Below are positions 31,534 to 40,880 of a stretch of 64,000 nt of DNA, piece after piece (positions within the stretch are counted from its first letter, which is position 1; the number at the start of each line of letters is the position of its first letter). The stretch covers positions 186,001-250,000 of the forward strand of contig JAPZLL010000025.1 of the NCBI GenBank assembly GCA_036250225.1, given 5' to 3'. The position numbers were made by a program, and so were the translations under genes. This stretch comes from Cercophora sp. LCS_1. Its lineage: Eukaryota; Ascomycota; Sordariomycetes; Sordariales; Lasiosphaeriaceae. The notes beneath the pieces are model-generated. The model saw nothing but the letters and a program-made list of their open reading frames with translations, was not told where the DNA came from and ran no database searches.

Positions 31534-33665
31534 ATGCCAGAGGCACCAGAAGCCGATCTTGGGACAACGGAGAGGAATGGTGGATCTTGCACGCTCTGCG
31601 CCGCGCTCTCAGCTCACCCTCAGGCAGGTGACAAAGTGACATCACAGGGGTCGCCGCGGGCTTTCAGGCGTTCAGCCTCGAGCGGTTGTCCCGGATGCAC
31701 ACTTGTAGTCAGTGCACTTGACGCAATTAAAAGATGGGGCTGGATGCCATTCGACCCTGACCGAAGGCACAAATGGAATGTATGGTGCCGCGCAAAGGAA
31801 CCTTACACCCGTCAGGATGGAGGAGTAGGTATCGCTGCCTCCCGAGAGGGCAGGAGAAGATTTTGGCACTTCAGATTCGAGTTCTACGATGCGATGGGTA
31901 TGTCAAGCTCCATACCGTCAAACTGAATAGATGGCTTACCTCTCAGCGAGCAGCACCAGGGCACAAATGGCCTTGGCCGTCCCGGCTGCGCGAAGCAGAT
32001 CTCGCTCTCCCCACAAATACTGGAAACGAAATGGCAGTGGCCAAGATACGGGAGTGGATATCGACGTGCGAGACCACACACCAGTGCTTCGGCCCACGGG
32101 ACCCGCCGCCAGCGCTACCGACTCGAGTTGTAGACGTGAGCAACGGTGGTGTCCGCGTGGTGGAGACAAGCGGCATGAAGGCAAGATATATGTGTCTAAG
32201 TCATCGCTGGGCAGCACACGAAAAGTTTGAGCTCACCAAGGCGAACCTCGAGAGGCGAATGATGGAAATCGAGTGGAATAGTCTCCCCAAAACATACCAA
32301 GACGCCATCGTATTGACACGCAGGCTCGGCGTCGACTATCTCTGGATTGATTCATTGTGTATTATACAAGACGACACGTTAGATTGGCAAAGAGAGTCGG
32401 CAACCATGGCACGCATTTATTCTGGATCTTACCTGACCGTCGGTGCCGACCTCAGCGTTGACAAAACCCTGAACTGGGACTGCAACGCCTCGACCGACGG
32501 ATGTTTTTCAAATATACCACCGCAGCGTGTTGGATCGATCATCCACCTCCAACACCCTGTGAACCTGAATTCTCAATACGCAGTAGGGATCCGAATACCA
32601 CCTGCTAGACACAAACTGGGGGGGCTTGCGACAAGGGGTTGGGTGATGCAGGAATATCGCCTTTCCCCGAGATTCGTATGGTTTCAGAACGCCGAAATCA
32701 TATTCAACTGCAATGGCGACCTATTTCTGGGCTCCCTCGGCGCGACCGACTACCTACCCAACCTCACGGAACCTTTTGGGCCAAAGATACCAACGGAAAA
32801 ATTTTATAATGATTATGGGTGGTCCTGGCGCCTGGTCCTGGAGCGTTATACGGAGCTCAACTTCACTTATTCCCGAGACCGCCTTCCCGCCCTCTCGGGT
32901 GTCGCGCAAGCATTCCAGCGCTACCAAAAGGCTCAAGGGGTTGAGATAGGCCAGTATCTCGCCGGTTTGTGGAAAGGAAACCTTGTTGAGGGCCTGCACT
33001 GGGTGAGGGCGCACAGGGATTCCGCAGCAGAGCGCCCTGTTGCCTACAGCGCGCCTTCATGGTCTTGGGCTTCCATAGGTGGTGCCTGCACTTCGGCCGT
33101 TTGGACCGCGAAAAGGGAAGACATACGAGATCATATCAAAGTAATCAGCGCTGACTGCACGCCAGCGGGGGTCGATCCCTATGGCCAAGTGACGGGTGGG
33201 TTGCTTGTACTCGCGGGTCGTCTCATTCCCGCCACACTGAAACAACTCATTTTTGGGGACGCGAAACAACGGTTTTATGCTACAGACATCCAGATACGGC
33301 ACACAGGATATCACAAGTTCATCGGGGATGTCACAGTGGACATCTACCTCGGTCACCCTCTCGACATAGAAGAATTTGGGATCGCCCTACTACCCCTAAC
33401 CTCGTTCAACATAAATGAGGACGACCACAGGGACAATGGCGGATACAAAGGGTTAGCCTTGCGGCAGACGGATGTCAAATATGATTCAAACTTGGCATAT
33501 GAGCGAATTGGTTTCTTTACCAACAACCTCGAGCGTGGGTGGCTTCGAGTCGAAGGCGAGGACACAGAAGAAGGCGATGACGCAGAGAAAACCCTGCGGG
33601 AGGACGGATACTCGCGCCGCGCGTGGTACAACAAGATTGACGAATCAACTATAGCAATCATATAG
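31534..33665 (+). CDS. HET-domain protein related to the HET half of the kinase-HET fusion
   Basis: Exon 1 is 31534-31897 and exon 2 runs from about 31951 to 33665, with a 53-nt intron from donor GTATGT. Alternative acceptors at 31953 and 31959 keep the same phase. The product is ~692 residues. The N-terminus has Cys pairs (SCTLC, SGCPGC) as in many HET proteins. IREWISTCETTHQCFG and RVVDVSNGGVRVVE follow. The HET core is YMCLSHRWA (201-209), LPKTYQDAIVLTRRLG, YLWIDSLCIIQ (251-261), RIYSGSYLTVGA and TRGWVMQEYRLSPRFVWF. The same blocks in the same order occur in the kinase-HET protein, so they belong to one HET subtype. PSWSWASIGG marks the middle of the C-terminal region. It should act as a cell-death effector in non-self recognition. 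It sits just downstream of a stand-alone kinase. Confidence 0.9.
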
Positions 33666-34075
33666 ATAAAAAGATGCATCGTTCGTCACAAACAACCTAG
33701 GAACCTGTGCAACCTTGAACCCGGGAGAAGGAAACGAATGGGTCGCCCTGTTCACGCCCTTCTTGAAGAGACATCTCAACGAACCCAGGCCAAAGCGAAG
33801 CTAGTTTGGGAAGCGTTTGAATGAGATAAACAAATGCAAAATTTCCAATTCCGGCGAGTGCCGTAATCCTGAGCAGCAGCGAGCTGTGGTTGGTTAAGGT
33901 GACGAGTCCTATGCGCCTGGAGGCGAGGATTGTGAGTACTGGTGACAGCACCCTCCAGATAGTATCCATATGCGCTCTTGGATGGACACAGTCGGGCAGT
34001 GTGCCATAGGATGAACAGGCAAAACGTGCAACACCACAGCCGTCCATACCAACAGACTAGAATACAACATTTAAT
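33666..34075. other. convergent spacer with one unexplained minus-strand frame
   Basis: A minus-strand frame from ATG at 34047 to 33697 (116 codons) contains a hydrophobic stretch (ITALAGIGNFAFVYLIQTL). It overlaps no other gene, but it has no recognisable family and no signal peptide at the start. I leave it as a weak possibility rather than a gene. Confidence 0.4.
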
Positions 34076-34747
34076 TCACAACCTCCTCCCAACAACCCAC
34101 AAAAACTCACTCCCCTTGACCCCCTCCTCCTCCTTCACCTCATTCACCAAAACCTCAAACCCGGCCCTCTTCACCACCTCCAGACTGCCCTCCACGCCCC
34201 AACTACTCCAAAACATCCACCCTCCCTCACCCAGCCACCTCTCCATCTCCACGCCCTCCGTCTCTTCGCCGCCAAAAGTCAGCAACACCAGTCCGCCCTT
34301 CTTAACCCACCGCCCAATCCGCCCCATCATAACCTCCTGCTCCTTCCTCGGCAGATGAATGAGACTGTACAACCCAATCACCGCATCAAACGCCCCGTCG
34401 TCGAATTCCAGCGCCATCATGTCGCCTTCTTTCCACGTCACCCTTGTTTCGTCGTCACCGAGGTTCTGTTTCGCGAGGGCGATCTGCACCGGGGAGAGGT
34501 CATTCGCTGTTACGTGGAAAACGCGATCGGTGGAGGACACGAGGGTGGATGTGATGGGGATTCCGGCGCCGCAGCCGAGTTCCAGGACGCGGGTTGGGGT
34601 GTCGTTTTGGGGCGGAGGGAGGAGGCCGAGGAGACGGGAGAGGTAGGACAGGCGGAGGGTGGAGTGGGTTGTTGTCCAGGCGTTGTAGGTTGTTGCGATT
34701 GTGTCGTACGAGGTTGCGAGGCGGGGTTTTAGGTTTGGGGGTTCCAT
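34076..34747 (-). CDS. class I SAM-dependent methyltransferase
   Basis: Encodes 223 residues in one exon from the ATG at 34747 (MEPPNLKPRLATSYDTIA). SAM-binding motif I is VLELGCGAG at residues 54-62. The acidic post-I motif lies in VTANDLSPVQIALA, motif II in EGDMMALEFDDGAFDAVIGLYSLIHLPR, and KKGGLVLLTFGGEE forms motif III. The layout is that of the Methyltransf_11/25 group acting on small molecules. The substrate is unknown. The frame is open upstream of the chosen start to 34828, but the YDxIA helix that usually opens this family begins 14 residues after Met1, so the shorter start fits. The C-terminus is Glu/Lys-rich and slightly longer than usual. Confidence 0.87.
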   Translation of the reverse strand: MEPPNLKPRLATSYDTIATTYNAWTTTHSTLRLSYLSRLLGLLPPPQNDTPTRVLELGCGAGIPITSTLVSSTDRVFHVTANDLSPVQIALAKQNLGDDETRVTWKEGDMMALEFDDGAFDAVIGLYSLIHLPRKEQEVMMGRIGRWVKKGGLVLLTFGGEETEGVEMERWLGEGGWMFWSSWGVEGSLEVVKRAGFEVLVNEVKEEEGVKGSEFLWVVGRRL

Positions 34748-35195
34748 TGTTGTTTTGGGTGCAAAGGATATAGTTGGACGCAAGTGAGAATGAAAAGGAA
34801 CTGAAGTGAATGGTGGAGGTTGAAACAAAGTTTGAGGGGGCAGAGGGTCGGGTTTTGTCGCCGGGTAAACTTGGTGACCACCTTCCTATTTGGCCGGGGC
34901 TTGATCAACAGGGTGCTGTTGTCTGAGACTGCAGCGACGTTGGATGGAGACAAAGTTCAACAAATGCAAGACTTATCTACTTAAATAGACACGCCAGAGT
35001 TGGGCAGGATCTTGTCTCGGTTCAATGATACATAGGGAATTGAGAAGTGAGTCATGCCGAAAAGAGACAAACGCTTGATTCGCTACATACATGCGGGGGA
35101 TGCCGAAATTCCGTCTATGCGCGTGCTCGAGATTTCTGCCCCAGTGGAGCCCGCAAAACCCCAGCAGATAAACCTATCTAAAATAACCATGTCTT
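34748..35195. other. intergenic region: methyltransferase promoter and AAA gene 3' side
   Basis: Same-strand spacer between the AAA ATPase stop and the methyltransferase start. It holds A/T-rich sequence near 34975-35000. No gene or repeat recognised. Confidence 0.55.
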
Positions 35196-37157
35196 CTACA
35201 CTGTAGGCTGAGTTGGCATGCCGGTGGTTGCCGCGGCATCCCCGTTCGTCATCGCAACCTCGTCGCTGGTTGTCTCGGTGTGATTCGGACCGGAGTTCTC
35301 GCCGTTGACGAGCTTCGCCTGAGCTTTCTCCGTCACACCGTTTGCAATACTCTCATCAGTCTTTTCGTCGGACTTGCCGTCTCCATTGCTTTTCGCCTCC
35401 ATGTCAGATTCAGCCTCCGTCGTCTCCATTTCCTTTTCCTGTTCCTTTTCCGCTTCTTCCTTCTCCTTCCGCTCCTTCTCCTCCTTCTCCCGTTCCCTTT
35501 CAGCCTCAAGCTCAGCCCTGGCTTCAGCGTCAGCTTTGGCCTTGGCCTTGAGACGGGCCTCCCTGCGCTTCTTCTTCTTCTTTTCGGCCAGCTTCCTCTC
35601 CCTCTCAGCGGCTTCTTCCAGCATCTTCCTCTCCTCGAGAACCCACCGCTCAACATCGGCCAACGCTTCAAGGGGTGCATCCTGATAGCAAAGAAGAAAG
35701 CCCTGCAACTGGGCAGGCGTAAAGACACCCTCAGGGATCTTAGTGCTAAACTCCAACGCGAGCTCTTCAAGCTTCTCTTTCGAAAGTTGAGATTTCCCCG
35801 GAGGACTCGGCCCGTCAGCCTCCCGAGAATACATGCGGAGGAACATACCCTCGCTGCTGCGCTGTGAAATATTGCCGAGGTAGATCTGGCGGTCGATTCT
35901 CCCGGGGCGAACGAGGGCCTTGTCAAGTTGCTCGGCAAAGTTGGACGTCATGAACACTATCCTTCCCTCCTGCGATGCAACGCCATCTAACACGTTCAAC
36001 AAGCCGGAGAGAGTGCACTGGCTCCTGTAGTGTCGCGAGCTGTCCTCTTCTTCCTCGTCTTCGTCGTCGTCATCGTCATCGTCCCCTGCCTTGGCCTCGC
36101 CGCGACGTTTGATGCCAACGGCGTCAATGTCCTCGAGTAGAACCATGCAACGCGGTGGCAGCGACCCGAACAGCCTCTGGAGCGCACTATCCTCCTGAAT
36201 GCTGGGGATGTGAACGAGATACAGCTCCAAACCAAACATGCCCGCAAGCGCGAGAGAAAGCGACGTCTTGCCCGTTCCTGGGGGCCCGTGGAGAAGGTAG
36301 CCTCTGCGGTACGGGATGCCACGCTTATTGTAGAACTTGCGCGTGTTTCCGTCGAGGTAGTTCTCAATGTCGGCAACAAGCTCCGCCTTGATCTTCTCAT
36401 CGAAATGAACGGTCTCGAGCGGACGGAGCGGTCGCAATATCGTACTGTCCCATGTCTCATCCCAGCGGCTCTTGCATGTCCGAACTGTGACGTATTCTTC
36501 TCGCTGTTTGTCGGCAAAGTCTCGACACACCTGAAGAAACCGTTTGATAGGCTTGACTGACCGACCGAGGCACATAACAACGAGCGGTTCGTCTCCCTCG
36601 GGCGCGCCTGCGTACTCGTCGGGTGTGCCCCAAGCGCTGTGGCTGCTGAGGATGCGGCGGACCATGAAAAGATTGCGCTCATGGTAGAACCACGTCGTGC
36701 CAAAGGTCGGGAGGTACTGGACCGGCAATCGCTTCTCGTGGCTGTAGTCGTTTCTCTCCTGTGTGCGGTTGTACCAGCTCCAAGCGTCCGAGTCGACCCT
36801 CTCCGACTGGGCCGTGAGGATTCGAGTGCCCTTGGTGAGGACATTGGCACCAAGCCAGTTCAGAACTTCCCGATTGAGTCGATCATGCCCACCGATGGAT
36901 ATTGACGCCGTCAAGAACCTAACGACCCACCAGTACAACTTAGATCCTGTGGCCTGTATACTCTGGGCTCCTGCGGATGCCGCACCCATCAAGGCGGCGA
37001 CGGTGAGGACTGCCGTGAGGTCCAACTTGAACCATGTCTTGAAGAAATTCTGTAGGACTGAGAAACCGGGAATGCGCTGCTCGAGTTGCTCTGTTGCCGC
37101 CGCCGATGCTCCCCCTAATACCGACGTGGTACTCGCCAGAGTCAAGATATTATCCAT
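35196..37157 (-). CDS. BCS1-like AAA ATPase with acidic insert and charged tail
   Basis: Encodes 653 residues in one exon from the ATG at 37157, the first true ATG in the frame. The N-terminal ~240 residues carry a hydrophobic segment (TAVLTVAALMGAASAG) and the BCS1_N-type region (WFYHERNLFMVRRI; TVRTCKSRWDETW). The AAA core has Walker A GPPGTGKT (291-298), Walker B MVLLEDID (338-345), MTSN (sensor 1) and RPGRID (417-422). Between Walker B and sensor 1 lies an Asp/Glu run (about 358-371) that standard BCS1 lacks. The last ~130 residues are a highly charged Glu/Lys/Arg helix (likely coiled coil) and then disordered. BCS1 translocates the folded Rieske protein in mitochondria. Fungi have several BCS1-like paralogues of unknown role, and the long charged tail suggests this is one of them. 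Confidence 0.88.
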   Translation of the reverse strand: MDNILTLASTTSVLGGASAAATEQLEQRIPGFSVLQNFFKTWFKLDLTAVLTVAALMGAASAGAQSIQATGSKLYWWVVRFLTASISIGGHDRLNREVLNWLGANVLTKGTRILTAQSERVDSDAWSWYNRTQERNDYSHEKRLPVQYLPTFGTTWFYHERNLFMVRRILSSHSAWGTPDEYAGAPEGDEPLVVMCLGRSVKPIKRFLQVCRDFADKQREEYVTVRTCKSRWDETWDSTILRPLRPLETVHFDEKIKAELVADIENYLDGNTRKFYNKRGIPYRRGYLLHGPPGTGKTSLSLALAGMFGLELYLVHIPSIQEDSALQRLFGSLPPRCMVLLEDIDAVGIKRRGEAKAGDDDDDDDEDEEEEDSSRHYRSQCTLSGLLNVLDGVASQEGRIVFMTSNFAEQLDKALVRPGRIDRQIYLGNISQRSSEGMFLRMYSREADGPSPPGKSQLSKEKLEELALEFSTKIPEGVFTPAQLQGFLLCYQDAPLEALADVERWVLEERKMLEEAAERERKLAEKKKKKRREARLKAKAKADAEARAELEAEREREKEEKERKEKEEAEKEQEKEMETTEAESDMEAKSNGDGKSDEKTDESIANGVTEKAQAKLVNGENSGPNHTETTSDEVAMTNGDAAATTGMPTQPTV

Positions 37158-38540
37158 GGTTGCCGCTCGGGAGCTGCCTGGGGAATGAGAGACGATCGAT
37201 GTTGTTGGCTTGGATACAAGGTCGACTGCCAAGCTCAGTTCACGGCGACTGGGGCAGCCCGACGCGATGGAGGGTTGAGGTCAAGGGGAAATCGCCGAAG
37301 GCGTTAGGTTTTATACCCAAGGGAGGAGACCGCGATCTGATGTTGCCGTAGAGGACTGGTGTGTTGAGATGGGTCGCGAAGGACTGAGCCTGGACCAAGA
37401 AATATCGGCCAAAGGGGCGACGAAATCGACACAGGCGAGATCGGGCCAAGAGAAAAAAAACTCTGCAAGGCCTGAAGAAGGCGGTCTGGGACCGGATTTT
37501 GATCTGGTCAGAGGCAAGGTGACGGGAGGTTACCAAACGGCCAACTGCCCAATGCAAGTGCGGGTCGCACTGCACGCTGCCTGCAGCAGCCTGCAGCAGC
37601 CTGCATGCACAGAATCCGAATGTTGGTGGGCTGGCAGAGGCCCAGAGAGCGCGTCCTACCGATCAATTAGCCGCCGCTCCCACTGCATGCCTGGAAAGAA
37701 ATGCAAGTCAGATCTCGACGCGAGGGCGGAGCGGGCACCACTCATCGAGAGTGGTGGCAATGCTCGGCTACCGCGCTGTGCGTTCTGATGCAAGTCATTC
37801 GTCAATGGCGACTGAAGAAATACGGATGACGAACCTTGCTGCGGTTGCTGTGTGGCAGCGGCCCAATCCCAATCGGGCGCCCAAAGATACGGTCTGACGA
37901 TCCTTGCTTTGGGGTGAGACGGGCCTGCCTGATCCAAGTCCTATGCCGGGGGCCTGGTGACAAGGAGAAGCCAGCTGAGTCGTCAGCACTCCGGAGGGAA
38001 ACTGAGACGTCAACATGGAAACAGTCATTTTATAACAGAGGCCGTCCAGGGTCGGCGAGATGAGGACGCCAAGCCACACTTGGTGCCTGCTCAGGTAACG
38101 CGTGTGCGCGATGTCGCAGGAAAGGACTGTGCTTTCCGAATGCGTCACGCCGGTACAGCACCTCAGATGTTTCCAGTAGTTGCTGTGAAGTGGCTGCCGT
38201 TGCACGATGCCAGTCAAGTTCGTGGAAACCCGACGGAACGGTTGCAATTGCGATCATGGAAACACCCAACTGCGTTGCTCTCCACCGATTGCGCGGGATG
38301 CTTCGTCATTTAGTGGGGCAGTGAGCGGGCAGGGGTCCGGCTGGCAGCGGGTGCCCCACCGGTCTGGCTTGCGAACCAATTACCCCGCCAAAGTTTGAAC
38401 CCCGCGCTTCAACGGCCCAAAGTTTCGAGAACCTAACCTTAATACACAGGTAATCGTATTTGTTTACTTGATTCGAAGGCCTTCCTCCAAAATTTCTTCG
38501 CGGATTATCTCAGCCAGACAAGGTCCTAGTCGCGACAACC
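37158..38540. other. divergent intergenic region with short CCTGCAGCAG repeat
   Basis: About 1.4 kb between the starts of the AAA ATPase and DOM34 genes. Near 37579-37605 the word CCTGCAGCAG repeats almost three times. No open frame on either strand shows protein features. Both promoters must lie here. Confidence 0.55.
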
Positions 38541-39749
38541 ATGCGCTTCGTCAAAAAGAACCAGACCATCGGGTCGGTCGACGCCGAGACGGGGGTCGCC
38601 CTGCTGCCCATCGAGCCCGAAGATATGTGGCATGCGAACAACCTGATTGCCGTCGAAGACATTGTCAAGGCCCATGCCGTGCGCAAAGTCAGCCAGACCT
38701 CGAGCACCGGCTCTGTGATTTCCGAGCGAGTCCATACCGATCTGACGATCCGAGTTACTTCCACCTTCTTCGACCCAGCAGCGTCCTCCCTTCACGTATC
38801 GGGCACCGTCATTCGCGAAAATGCCTTTGTCAACCTCGGGCAATACCACACACTTGACCTTGAGCTCAACCGACCGTTCACGATATGGAAGAGCTCGGGA
38901 TGGGACTCGGTCGCGCTGCAGACCCTTCAAGAGGCCACGACCGACGACAAGCCCGACGCCCTGGTCGCAGTCGTCATGCAAGAAGGGCTCGCGAACATTT
39001 GCCTGATCACCGATTTCCAAACAGTCATCAAGCAACGGGTGGAAAGCTCAATACCTAAGAAGCGCGCGGCGGCCAAGGAGACGTCGGGTGGGATGACAAA
39101 CTTTTACGAGAAGACGCTGTCGACCTTGCTCCGATGTATCGATTTTTCCAACCCCCGACCACTGCTTTTGGCGAGCCCAGGCTTCGTCGCGCAAGACTTT
39201 CGCACATACATGCAGACGGAGGGCGCAAAGTGGGCGGATAAGAAACTTCAGCGCATTGCAAAAGACTCCGTCGTAGTACACTCAAGCACAGGATATGTTC
39301 ACAGTCTCAACGAGGTTCTAAAGAGCTCCGAGGTACAGGCGACCATGCGGGACAAGCGATTTACCACCGAGACGTCCCTGATGGATCAATTCTACGAACG
39401 TCTTCGAAAAGATGACGGAAGGGCGTGGTACGGCGCAAAGCCGGTGGAGAAAGCCGTGGCCGAGGGGGCAGTGGGTCGGGGTGGTGGTGTTCTCTTGATC
39501 AATAACTCCTTTTTCCGAAGTATGGACATCCCGACGAGGAAACGGTTCGTTGGGTTGGTAGACAAAGTAAAAGAGGATGGTGGAGAGGCAAAGGTGCTGA
39601 GTAGCGACCACGAGAGCGGGCAACGGCTGGATGCTCTTGGCGGGATCGCAGCGATTCTCACGTATCCTATCTATGACCTCGATGAGGATGAGGATGAAGA
39701 TGAAGAGGTCAATGATACGGAAAGGGGAGTAGAAACGCTAGTAATATGA
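38541..39749 (+). CDS. dom34: DOM34/Pelota ribosome-rescue factor
   Basis: Encodes 402 residues in one exon. The N-terminal Sm-like domain is typical of Pelota (MRFVKKNQTIGSVDAETGVALLPIEPEDMWH in the first 31 residues, then NNLIAVEDIV). The eRF1-like central domain has LVAVVMQEGLANICLITD and ASPGFVAQDF, and the C-terminal domain starts near HSSTGYVHSLNEVL and ends LGGIAAILTYPIYDLDED. There is no GGQ motif, which is the defining difference from eRF1. DOM34 binds the A site of stalled ribosomes with HBS1 and splits them with ABCE1/Rli1 in no-go and non-stop decay, in the cytosol. The tail is acidic (DEDEDEDEE), as in other fungal copies. Length and domain order are normal. Confidence 0.95.
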   Translation: MRFVKKNQTIGSVDAETGVALLPIEPEDMWHANNLIAVEDIVKAHAVRKVSQTSSTGSVISERVHTDLTIRVTSTFFDPAASSLHVSGTVIRENAFVNLGQYHTLDLELNRPFTIWKSSGWDSVALQTLQEATTDDKPDALVAVVMQEGLANICLITDFQTVIKQRVESSIPKKRAAAKETSGGMTNFYEKTLSTLLRCIDFSNPRPLLLASPGFVAQDFRTYMQTEGAKWADKKLQRIAKDSVVVHSSTGYVHSLNEVLKSSEVQATMRDKRFTTETSLMDQFYERLRKDDGRAWYGAKPVEKAVAEGAVGRGGGVLLINNSFFRSMDIPTRKRFVGLVDKVKEDGGEAKVLSSDHESGQRLDALGGIAAILTYPIYDLDEDEDEDEEVNDTERGVETLVI

Positions 39750-40880
39750 ATCACAACCGGGGGACTGCCTCGAAACTCGTCAAAGGAAAATGTCCTGAGC
39801 CGTAATATATCACGCGTAATAATATTCTCAACACAAAACGTCGTATTAAATGACAGGTAAAACATTTATGCCTCTGGAAACATACCTGTGGTCTTTTTAC
39901 AAAGAATTGCCCCCTCCTCGTTTTTTTTGAGGCTGTAGTGCTTGATGTATAATGCGTCCTTGGTAGTCGAACCCCATCTCCACACCACTCGCGTCGCTGG
40001 AGGCGCCTAGACGTGGTGCAGAGTCGTTGCGAACAAAGAGTTGGTCGCGCTAAGACAAATTGGTGGGGATAACGTCATTCATTCTGCGCCGAGCCTTCCG
40101 CCAGTAGGCGTTGAGGTTGGGCAACCAAGTTGCCGGGTTCGCCGTCCAATATGTAATTGTTCATTAGGTTGCTTTTATCATCAATCTTGTAATCGACAGC
40201 AGGTAATCTTCTGCAGGCCCTTCGGGTGTGTAGCACGGGATTCGGGGCACAGCACTGCCAACGAGCCGAATCCTCCGCAACTTCTCCTCTTTTCCCTCTG
40301 ACTCCCAATTCCCGATTTACGGGATCTTTCTCGCACACTAACTTCAAACGACACCAGCGAACCGTGCTGAGTGGTTGCGTCGACCAACTGTCGCGATAAG
40401 CAGCTTACCAACCAAGCAAGTCAAAGCCAATCCCGTGCCCCAACGGCGCCAATCGCCGCGACATTTTTCAGCAACCCGAGCCAAGCGAGCCTGCCCCCTC
40501 GGGTTAAGCCGAGGTCAGCGCCCGGCATCATCACACCCACGGGGACGGAAGCGGCGGAAGCGACAGAGCTGGAGGGGAGGGTCGCCTGGCCGAAATAACC
40601 TTTCCCAGAGTGGAGCGCACTTCGAAGCAAGGCGCCATCGTTCCCCTCGTGCCCAATCCCTATCGCTAGGCCCAACGCACCACGCGCGAGACTTGCCATT
40701 TCACAGTCCATCTGCGCGGCAAATTCGGGACCCGCTGCGGCGACCGGTGTGTTGAGCACCCCCGTGCCCGACTCGGCCATTGCGACAAGAGCCGCGTTCT
40801 CTTGGCGCGACGGGACAACTGCGCGACTGGCACATGCCACGGCTGACACAGACGCTCGGGGGCGGCATGATGCAAAGAGC
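39750..40880. other. intergenic region and long leader of the WD40 gene
   Basis: About 1.1 kb. The frame of the downstream WD40 gene is open from 40749, but the first ATG in it is at 40881. No additional exon with protein-like sequence was identified. The first 200 bp after DOM34 are A/T-rich and fit a 3' end. Confidence 0.5.
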
